NCBI GenBank assembly: GCA_020344055.1
Contig: CP070813.1
Location: 483,133-540,225 of the forward strand
Reading direction: 5' to 3'
DNA length: 57,093 bases
Origin: Candidatus Zixiibacteriota bacterium
GTDB taxonomy: Bacteria; Zixibacteria; MSB-5A5; UBA10806
The position numbers and the translations under genes are program-made. This document shows positions 51,101 to 57,093 of the stretch, one piece after another (the first letter of the stretch is position 1; every line of letters starts with the position of its first letter). The notes under the pieces were generated by a model that was not told where the DNA came from, ran no database searches, and worked only from the letters and a program-made list of their open reading frames with translations.

Positions 51101-54100
51101 GGCAGCGGCACTCCCAACGGTTTCATCTATTCAAACCTGAACTTCTATGTGGATATAGCCACCAACGCCTCCATTTCGTTTTATCACTGGTATTACACAT
51201 CCGGCAGTACCTACGACAGCATAAACGTTAAAATAAACAACGGATCCGGCTGGCAGCTTCTTTATACGAATTACGGAGAGAGCGCGGGTTGGGAACTCCT
51301 GGATATCAGCCTTTCAAGTTATTCAGGTTTGGCTGAAATCTCTCTTGAGTATTTCTCCCGGTCCAGCATCTCCGACAGGCCCGGGTGGTATATCGACGAC
51401 CTGGCGTTGCTCGGCTGCTCCATGTGGTTCCCCACAGACGACGTGGCCGCGATATCGATAGACTCTCCCTATTCTCTTCTATTCACAGGTGTCCTTTATG
51501 ATATCGTGGCGACATGTGAAAACTATGGAACCGACCCTCAGACTTTTGACGTAACCATGACGGTTGCCGATTCGATAACCCATAACGTTCACTATGCGGA
51601 TACCACCCAGCTTTCTCTCGATCCCAACGTTTCGCAACAGGTAACATTCGATCCCTTCAGTCCGCCCGCGGAAGGTACCTATGAGTTTACCCTGGCTGTG
51701 GACAATCCCGGTGATACCAATCCTTTAAATGATACGGCGAGGGTATATTTAACGGCATACCAGCATTTTTCCGAAGGCGGCCCGGACGCCTTCGGGTATC
51801 GCTGGATTGACAACTTCAGTCAGTACCCCCACGCTCCCACATTCAATTATATCGACCTGACCAATTCACCCACGGCCATTCAGGTCGGTTCCGGAACGGG
51901 AAACTACGGCGAATTCCCCATCGGGTTCAGTTTCGAGTTCTACGGTGTTGACTATACCACGGTATATATCAACGCTTACGGATACCTTTCCTTCGGATCC
52001 ATGTACAGCTCGTCGACAAACGACTGCCCCATACCCAACTCCTCGACGCCCAATGAGCCTCTGGTTGCCGGGTTCTGGGACTACGGTTACTGCAATTCGT
52101 CTTATGACGGAATTTGCCTGATGGAGACGTTCGGCACGGCCCCCGACCGCTACACCGTTATTCAATACCATAACTGGCGGCGATCAAGCGTCAATCTCGA
52201 ATGGGAGATTGTCCTGCACGAAAATAAGGATATAGTTTTTCAGTATCTCGACGTAGATGAAGGCGGTTCCTACGGCCAGGGCCAGAGCGCGGCGGTCGGG
52301 CTCGAGGATTACAACCTCACGGGAGCGGGAATATCATACCTCTGCAACGACGATAACCCCGGAAACAGGCTGATCGACAGCCTGGCGATCAAATGGTATA
52401 CTCCCATATATGCACACGATATTTGCGTTGAAGAATTCATTACTCCTTACGGCTCGGGGATTATCAACGAGCCATTCATTCCCGAAGTGCTTTTTGAAAA
52501 CAACGGAACCAGCGACGAAACCGACGTCCCGGTTCGCCTGTTGATAGATCCCGGCGCCTATGATGATCCGCAGGTTATCCCGACATTCAATTCCGGCGCC
52601 AATATACCGCAGCAATTCGCCCAGTATACGCCGACATCCGGCGGGATATACACGCTGACGGCCATAAGCGAGTTGGTCGGTGACGAAGATCCGATCAGCG
52701 ATACCCTCGTAATGCTGTTTACCGCATACGACAACGTTTTGAATTTCGAAGCCGATAACGGCGATCTCAATGGCGACGGCGACTGGGAATGGGGAATTCC
52801 AACCAACGTCGGTCCTCCGGCTGCCCATTCCGGCGATAAATGCTGGGGAACCGATCTCGACGATTACCGCAGCAACGGCAACGGGACCTGGTTATACTCC
52901 AACCTGACCTTCCAGCTCGATCTCGGAATGGGCAACAACGCCGCCATCGGTTTCTGGCACTGGTATTACGCGTCGGGCTCCACCTACGATAGCCTGACCG
53001 TCAAAATCAATGACGGCGGCGGATGGGTTACCCTCTTAGACTGGCATAGCGGTCCTACGGACGATTGGGAGGAAGTAGTGATCGATCTTTCCTCATATGT
53101 CGGTATGGTCGATATGAATTTCCAGTACGCTTCGCGGTCGAGTATCACCGATAGACCCGGCTGGTATATTGATGACCTGGCGCTTTCCGCCTGTTCAATT
53201 GTTGCGCCCGAAATCGAGGTTACGCCTCTGTCTATCAGCGGCGAGGCTTATGTCGGCTCTTCCGACGCGGACACCTTAACGATCTCCAATACCGGTGACG
53301 GAACGCTGAATTATATCATTAACTGCATTCCGGATCCTATGGTAACTCGTAATAACGGCAAACTGGAAACGCTGTACGAAACGGGCGATTTTAAGGTGGA
53401 ACGCCGCCTTGCCGGGTATCATCCGGTTGAAGATAAGCTTAAAGTTGAAAATCTCGCCGAGAATGCAAAAGGAGAACCGTACTTCCTGCCTGTTCCTTTG
53501 AGCATCGGCGGCCCCGACGCCTTCGGTTACACCTGGATAGACTCCGATGAACCGGGCGGCCCCACCTACGACTGGATCGATATTTCATCAGTCGGAATCC
53601 CCATACCTCTCGGCGATGATCAAAACCTGGGGCCCTTCCCGCTTGGTTTCGTAGTCAATTACTACGGTAATGCGTATTCCGATATTAGGGTGGCTTCTAA
53701 CGGTTTCGCGACTTTCACCAGCACTTCGGGAACTTTGAGTAATACGACCATACCCTCTACCGGCGAACCGAACAACACCCTTGCCATTTTCTGGGATGAC
53801 CTCGCTCCTCACAACGCCGGTACGGTTTATTACTATGCCGATGCGGCAAACAGCCGCTTCATCATCTCCTGGGACGGCGTGCCTCACTATTCAAATTACG
53901 GATCACTGTACTTCCAGATAATTATCAATGTCGACGGCACGATCCTTTATCAGTACAACTCCATGGATCATGGCGGACACACCGTCTCCGCCTCGATCGG
54001 TATCGAGAACGCCGATGGTACCATAGGGCTGGAATACGATTACAACTCCAATCCCCCCGCCATTCACGATCGTCTGGCGATCCTGTTCCAACCGCCGACC

Positions 54101-54628
54101 TTCTGGTTGTATTCAGACGTCAATTCAGGCTCGATTTCCCCCGGCGGCGGACCCGATCTCGTAGAAATCACCATGGATGCCCTTGAGCTTTTACCCGGTG
54201 TCTACACCGGAAACGTTCAGATTCTCTCCAACGATCCGGATGAATCGATCATCAACGTCCCGGTCACATTCACGGTCGGCGGCTGCATTTATGTCGTCGG
54301 CGACGTCAACGGAAACGACATTTACAACGGATTTGATATCACCTATGGCGTTGCTTATTTCAAAGGCGGTTCCGATCCGTTATGCGACAGTTGCGATTGC
54401 CCGCCCAATCCATTCTTCTGGGCCTGCGGCGATGTCAATGCCGACTGCATGTATAACGGACTCGATATCTCATACGGGGTCCTTTACTTTAAATACGGTT
54501 TATTAGAACCTATACCCTGTCCTGATTGTCCTCCGCCGGGCGCCCCGGCCCGCGAAATTAAGAAAACCGAATCCCTCGATGTTATTAAAGGCAAAACCAA
54601 ATCGCAGAAAGGATTCGAGCGGAGGTAA
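48110..54628 (+). CDS. Giant multidomain C25-family peptidase with dockerin-like tail
   Basis: 2172 residues behind AAGGAG; ATG at 48110 or 48113. Signal peptide ~1-23. Propeptide and C25 catalytic domain (~245-580) align closely with the minus-strand peptidase, with H487 in HRDHGGETGWGEP and C519 in SINCLTGRY. Then come an Ig-like domain and two CARDB-like domains (~730-950, VDDASGNGNGVIEFGE and VDDATGNGNGILEGGE). A jelly-roll-like domain appears twice (~960-1103 and ~1545-1695, each with WYIDDLAL). A domain beginning GGPDAFGY also appears twice (~1222 and ~1800). Two dockerin-like units close it (~2058-2140). The tandem domain pairs indicate internal duplication. Probably a secreted, surface-associated protease with adhesive modules. 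Confidence 0.9.
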   Translation: MMKKAVIVSLMLSIGIMYSVSSGEIIYFPDIPGSGFELLEQNEYGVRVKYSINELFMDDLVVDGQTMKTIQVPGIFLPNNEGAPNLPGLGRMIAIPQGSVAGFQVVGYKTETMSGIDLAPAPLIPFDTDDSPPQYIKDESIYSANQNYPAQPVLISDPAKLRGVDYIILGITPFQYNPVTKNLIIYKEISVSVDFAGGNGHFGEDRLRSRFWEPILSANLLNYNTLPKIDFSRLDPNPSETDDFEYVIMVPDDPDFIAWADTIKNWRTLQGIRTGVVNLTDIGGNTTTAIEGYINNAYNSWDIPPVSVLLLSDYQNSGLTYGITSPMWDNYCVSDNIYGDIDGLDDLPEIAMARITAQNEPHLANMIGKFLDYERNPPTSANFYDQPITAGGWQTERWFIICTEICWGFMHNVLGKNPVREYAIYSGSPGSVWSTNQNTYMLVDYFGPNGLGYIPATPAHLTDWGANATRLNNDINSGAFLLLHRDHGGETGWGEPDYQISDLAGLNNTMHPHVFSINCLTGRYDYGSEVFAEAFHRMNNQPYGALSVTAASEISYSFVNDTYIFGIWDYMWPNFDPGNGNPGPVTLNPCFANASAKHYLQASSWPYNPQHKVYTHHLFHHHGDAFTTIYSEIPQTQTVVHDPVLHAGPNFFTVTAQPGAMVGLTVNGEIIGAGVGTGSPESIPIEPQVPGNNMILTVTLPNHYRYEATVPIITTSGAYVIYDSCVVDDASGNGNGVIEFGESISLGVQLENVGSDTAYGVSAKIRTADSYITMTDSTENYGDIADGETSYIPGAYGFDVSIDVPDNHNINFEVEVRDTNDSVWTSYFNLTAYTPELVFVEVLVDDATGNGNGILEGGETADLIVTLENTGGSDAVAVTGLLSENDDLVDITDANGSFGDILGGTTGDNSTDPFVVVADTALPMGHSIYFDLDLTAAGGYSTSTQFILKTVQTFEYDDGGLRATNDWEWGTPQNYGPPSAYSGTKCWGTIIDGYRTNGSGTPNGFIYSNLNFYVDIATNASISFYHWYYTSGSTYDSINVKINNGSGWQLLYTNYGESAGWELLDISLSSYSGLAEISLEYFSRSSISDRPGWYIDDLALLGCSMWFPTDDVAAISIDSPYSLLFTGVLYDIVATCENYGTDPQTFDVTMTVADSITHNVHYADTTQLSLDPNVSQQVTFDPFSPPAEGTYEFTLAVDNPGDTNPLNDTARVYLTAYQHFSEGGPDAFGYRWIDNFSQYPHAPTFNYIDLTNSPTAIQVGSGTGNYGEFPIGFSFEFYGVDYTTVYINAYGYLSFGSMYSSSTNDCPIPNSSTPNEPLVAGFWDYGYCNSSYDGICLMETFGTAPDRYTVIQYHNWRRSSVNLEWEIVLHENKDIVFQYLDVDEGGSYGQGQSAAVGLEDYNLTGAGISYLCNDDNPGNRLIDSLAIKWYTPIYAHDICVEEFITPYGSGIINEPFIPEVLFENNGTSDETDVPVRLLIDPGAYDDPQVIPTFNSGANIPQQFAQYTPTSGGIYTLTAISELVGDEDPISDTLVMLFTAYDNVLNFEADNGDLNGDGDWEWGIPTNVGPPAAHSGDKCWGTDLDDYRSNGNGTWLYSNLTFQLDLGMGNNAAIGFWHWYYASGSTYDSLTVKINDGGGWVTLLDWHSGPTDDWEEVVIDLSSYVGMVDMNFQYASRSSITDRPGWYIDDLALSACSIVAPEIEVTPLSISGEAYVGSSDADTLTISNTGDGTLNYIINCIPDPMVTRNNGKLETLYETGDFKVERRLAGYHPVEDKLKVENLAENAKGEPYFLPVPLSIGGPDAFGYTWIDSDEPGGPTYDWIDISSVGIPIPLGDDQNLGPFPLGFVVNYYGNAYSDIRVASNGFATFTSTSGTLSNTTIPSTGEPNNTLAIFWDDLAPHNAGTVYYYADAANSRFIISWDGVPHYSNYGSLYFQIIINVDGTILYQYNSMDHGGHTVSASIGIENADGTIGLEYDYNSNPPAIHDRLAILFQPPTFWLYSDVNSGSISPGGGPDLVEITMDALELLPGVYTGNVQILSNDPDESIINVPVTFTVGGCIYVVGDVNGNDIYNGFDITYGVAYFKGGSDPLCDSCDCPPNPFFWACGDVNADCMYNGLDISYGVLYFKYGLLEPIPCPDCPPPGAPAREIKKTESLDVIKGKTKSQKGFERR

Positions 54629-54681
54629 CTCAAGCCGAAAACCGCAATGAAATAAAAGTATCGGCTTAAAAATCGCTTTTT

Positions 54682-54715
54682 CGGGTCTCTCATTCGAGAG
54701 ACCCGTTTCTCTTTG
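54682..54715 (+). terminator. Intrinsic terminator of the giant peptidase gene
   Basis: Perfect 10-bp stem CGGGTCTCTC / GAGAGACCCG with an ATTC loop, followed by TTTCTCTTTG, 54 bp after the stop codon. Confidence 0.88.
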
Positions 54716-54768
54716 TAGAAGAAACTACCCGATTGAAATTATAAACTCGCTAATATACGAATAATTAA

Positions 54769-54797
54769 CCCTCCCGATCATCCTGCTTACGGGAGGG
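54769..54797 (-). terminator. Intrinsic terminator of the Msr gene
   Basis: CCCTCCCG and CGGGAGGG form an 8-bp stem around a 13-base loop; on the minus strand TTAATTATT follows. It lies 33 bp after the methionine sulfoxide reductase stop codon. Confidence 0.7.
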
Positions 54798-54829
54798 CTC
54801 CAGGAATCTAAAATCTATTAACTTACAGC

Positions 54830-55810
54830 TTAGAATCTCTTCTGATAGGAATGGCAGTAAGGCTGGCCGTTCTTTTTCTCGTAATAGTCCTGATGATAAT
54901 CCTCAGCTTCCCAGAACGTACCCGCCTCAACAACTTCCGTGGCCACATCGTAGCCGTTATCTTTTAAAATCCCTATCAGCTTTTCGGCGATCTTTCTCTG
55001 GTTATCATCGGTATAAAACACCGCGGATCTATACTGCTCCCCTATATCCGGCCCCTGACGGTCAACCTGCGTGGGATCGTGTATCTCAAAGAAAAGCTTT
55101 GCCATTTCTTCATATGATGCCTTTTCGGGATCGTATACCACCTCTATGGTCTCCGCGTGACCGGTATTGGTATAGGAGACCTCTTTATAGGTCGGATTTT
55201 CCTTGTCTCCCCCCATGTATCCCACGGTGGTCGATACAACTCCCTCGGCATTCTGGAAATAGTATTCCACCCCCCAGAAACAGCCGCCGGCAAAATACGC
55301 TTTTTCATACTTTTCAGTTTTCTTTTCCGGAATAAAATTCATGGATATGGAATTGACGCAATGCCTGATATTTTTATCGGTGAAACCCTCCCCCTCGAAT
55401 ACGTGGCCCAGGTGCGCGCCGCAATTATTGCAGAGAATCTCCGTACGCACGCCGTCGGCGTCCAGCTGGCGCTTGACCGCTCCGGGGATTTCGTCATCGA
55501 AACTCGGCCAACCGCATTGCGAATCGAATTTATCCGTAGATTTATAAAGTGGAGCGTCACACCTTTTACAGACATAGGTTCCTTTTTCCCAGAAATCATA
55601 GTATTCCCCGGTGAACGGTCTTTCGGTGCCCTTATCTACGATAACCGCCTTCTCTTCCGGCGTTAAGCTGTTGTAATTCATATTCTTATCCTCAGAAGTC
55701 GATGTTGATACAATGATGAATGTCAAACCGACCAAAACTCCAATTATTACAAACGATATTTTAATCGATGTAATACCGCGCCCCTTGTTATTTAAAACTC
55801 GATCGGCCAT
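54830..55810 (-). CDS. msrBA: MsrB-MsrA fusion, peptide methionine sulfoxide reductase
   Basis: 326 residues. One N-terminal helix (~16-36, IKISFVIIGVLVGLTFIIVS) is followed by an MsrB domain (~44-170): zinc cysteines CKRCD and CNNCG, and the catalytic Cys in RHCVNS. The MsrA domain (~175-326) follows, with AGGCFWGVEYYF and the C-terminal EDYHQDYY. Together the domains reduce both R and S forms of methionine sulfoxide in proteins. The helix suggests an exported, membrane-anchored enzyme. However, the ATG at 55681 (MNYNSLTPEEK, the usual MsrB start) has a better ribosome-binding site (GAGGATAAGAAT) than the one at 55810, so a soluble form starting there is possible. Monocistronic by its terminator. 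Confidence 0.93.
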   Translation of the reverse strand: MADRVLNNKGRGITSIKISFVIIGVLVGLTFIIVSTSTSEDKNMNYNSLTPEEKAVIVDKGTERPFTGEYYDFWEKGTYVCKRCDAPLYKSTDKFDSQCGWPSFDDEIPGAVKRQLDADGVRTEILCNNCGAHLGHVFEGEGFTDKNIRHCVNSISMNFIPEKKTEKYEKAYFAGGCFWGVEYYFQNAEGVVSTTVGYMGGDKENPTYKEVSYTNTGHAETIEVVYDPEKASYEEMAKLFFEIHDPTQVDRQGPDIGEQYRSAVFYTDDNQRKIAEKLIGILKDNGYDVATEVVEAGTFWEAEDYHQDYYEKKNGQPYCHSYQKRF

Positions 55811-55981
55811 CCTGAATATAAGTAAATCTTGTTTTTGGAGTTTTGTTCCCGATGATTTCCCCGTGGCAATTCTAATTATATAACAAAAAATTGAGCATAA
55901 ACCGGCAAGTAAGCTGTTCTTCTAATTCCTATATATTAGCATTGCCTATAATCTCTCCGTTTGCTATTTTGGGCAGCGTTT

Positions 55982-57093
55982 ATGGAATCGAACCGTACCA
56001 CCAAAAGGGCGGCCCTTATCGTGGCCACCCTGAGTTCATTTATCGGCCCCTTTATGGGTTCTTCGGTCAACGTTGCCCTGCCGTCTATCGGAGCCGATTT
56101 CTCCATGGGAGCGGTATTGCTTGGATGGGTTAACACCACTTACCTTCTTGCGGCCGCCACTTTGGTCATACCATTTGGACGGCTTGGTGATATTTACGGC
56201 AGGAAAAAAATATATATGTGGGGAGTCCTGATATTCACCTTCTCATCTGTGCTCATAGCGAATTCGAATTCCGCCGGGACCATAATTCTCTACAGGGTAT
56301 TTCAAGGATTCGGCGCTTCCATGATATTCGCCACCGGTATGCCGATACTGATTTCTGCGTACCCGGTGGGGGAAAGGGGCAAAGCGCTCGGCATCTCCGT
56401 TGCCGCGGTCTACCTGGGACTCTCCTTCGGTCCTTTTTTCGGCGGGATTATCACCCAACATCTTAGTTGGCGCTATATTTTCTGGCTGAACCTTCCCCTG
56501 GGATTAATCCTTCTGGCGGTAATATTTTTTATGCTCAAAGGAGACTGGGCCGAAGCCAGAGGAGCGAAATTCGATCTTGGCGGATCTATAATTCTGGCGG
56601 CTTCGCTGTTCGCGACAATGTACGGTTTTACCAATCTTCCGGAAATTTACGCTTTCTTCCTGGTAGCAGCGGGTTTGCTGGGAATCTCCTTCTTCGTTAT
56701 TTTCGAATTGCGAACCGAAAACCCGGTAGTAGATATAAACCTTTTTCGATACAACGCCGTGTTCGCCTTTTCCAATCTGGCGGCCTTGATTAACTACGCA
56801 GCAACGTTCGCGGTCGGCTTCCTGCTGAGCCTATATTTACAGAGGTTAAAGGGGTTATCCCCGCAGGAGGCCGGACTGGTGTTGGTTTGCCAGCCGGTAA
56901 TACAGGCCGTCCTTTCCCCGCTCGCGGGACGGCTTTCGGACAAAACCGAACCCCGTACCGTCGCCTCATCGGGCATGGGCATGACCTTTATCGGCCTGGT
57001 ATTGCTTTTTTTCCTGAATTCCGATTCATCCATAACATACATAATTGCCTGCCTGATAGTCCTGGGGTTCGGTTTCGCTTTCTTTTCCTCGCC
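55982..57093 (+). CDS. DHA2-type MFS transporter, cut by window end
   Basis: The frame is open from ATG 55982 to the last base, giving 370 codons and no stop. Features of the EmrB/QacA group: VNVALPSIGADFSMG in helix 1, GRLGDIYGRKK between helices 2 and 3, GERGKALGISVAAVYLGLSF and GPFFGGIITQHLSWRYIFWL (family motif C region), and PLAGRLSDKTEPR in the second half. About eleven helices are visible and the 14-helix family would need ~100 more residues. Proton-driven efflux of drugs or metabolites is the family role. It diverges from the msr gene across 171 bp; a TATAAT at 55947-55952 lacks a clear -35. Confidence 0.9.
   Translation, partial: MESNRTTKRAALIVATLSSFIGPFMGSSVNVALPSIGADFSMGAVLLGWVNTTYLLAAATLVIPFGRLGDIYGRKKIYMWGVLIFTFSSVLIANSNSAGTIILYRVFQGFGASMIFATGMPILISAYPVGERGKALGISVAAVYLGLSFGPFFGGIITQHLSWRYIFWLNLPLGLILLAVIFFMLKGDWAEARGAKFDLGGSIILAASLFATMYGFTNLPEIYAFFLVAAGLLGISFFVIFELRTENPVVDINLFRYNAVFAFSNLAALINYAATFAVGFLLSLYLQRLKGLSPQEAGLVLVCQPVIQAVLSPLAGRLSDKTEPRTVASSGMGMTFIGLVLLFFLNSDSSITYIIACLIVLGFGFAFFSS

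Noticed and set aside
12998..54628. Cellulosome-type dockerins
   Set aside because: The Ca-loop pattern fits dockerin-like units, but no cohesin or scaffoldin is present and the attached modules are peptidases and repeat proteins, so I describe a dockerin-like tail rather than a cellulosome.

Overview
The window looks like a chromosomal segment of an uncultivated Gram-negative bacterium of the FCB superphylum, most likely candidate phylum Zixibacteria or a close relative. I infer this from secreted proteins ending in a duplicated dockerin-like cassette (GDVNxSxxxNGLDxTYxVxYFKGG), one secreted protein ending in a type IX secretion-type sorting domain (QNFPNPFN motif plus a FlgD-like fold), gingipain-family (C25) peptidases, arrays of Ser/Thr kinase-TolB-TPR proteins, and AlgE-like and porin-like outer-membrane barrels. 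The taxonomic call rests on family knowledge, not on a marker gene. I saw no rRNA, tRNA, CRISPR array or insertion sequence.

Layout. 0-2.2 kb (+): the 3' end of one gene and a complete lipoprotein gene built from the same duplicated ~70-residue domain, then a small one-TM protein; each ends in a hairpin. 2.4-12.2 kb (+): three paralogous Ser/Thr kinase-TolB-like-TPR sensors, a broken kinase start, two GNAT acetyltransferases lying between the broken start and an intact copy of it, and a MurG-like glycosyltransferase. 12.2-12.9 kb: a decayed region with no intact gene. 28.6-13.0 kb (-): a long glycan locus (UDP-sugar dehydrogenase, three glycosyltransferases, MsbA-like ABC exporter, two APH-fold kinases, AlgE-like barrel with DUF5666-like domains, two secreted repeat proteins). 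It lies behind an NtrC-type regulator and histidine kinase (31.7-28.8 kb), and the gap between them holds a possible sigma-54 promoter with upstream inverted repeats.

37.1-31.9 kb (-): a Lol/MacB-like export operon (LolA-like periplasmic protein, two FtsX-type permeases, ATPase, outer-membrane barrel). 43.2-37.4 kb (-): the most unusual region. A NarI/DsrM-like cytochrome b and a DsrK/HdrD-like iron-sulfur protein fused to a response-regulator receiver are encoded with a cysteine-motif PAS histidine kinase, a single-domain receiver and an atypical macrodomain protein; upstream is a cysteine-rich HTH protein with a degenerate receiver. I read this as a candidate redox-linked signalling module in which an electron-transfer enzyme is itself a phosphorelay target.

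43.5-54.6 kb: two C25 peptidases with dockerin-like tails, transcribed away from each other, and a secreted protein that may be half of a split beta-propeller. 54.8-57.1 kb: an MsrB-MsrA methionine sulfoxide reductase fusion and a DHA2-type MFS transporter cut by the window end.

Most genes in 13-43 kb are packed with ATGA/GTGA overlaps or gaps under 30 bp, so they are probably expressed as a few long minus-strand operons.
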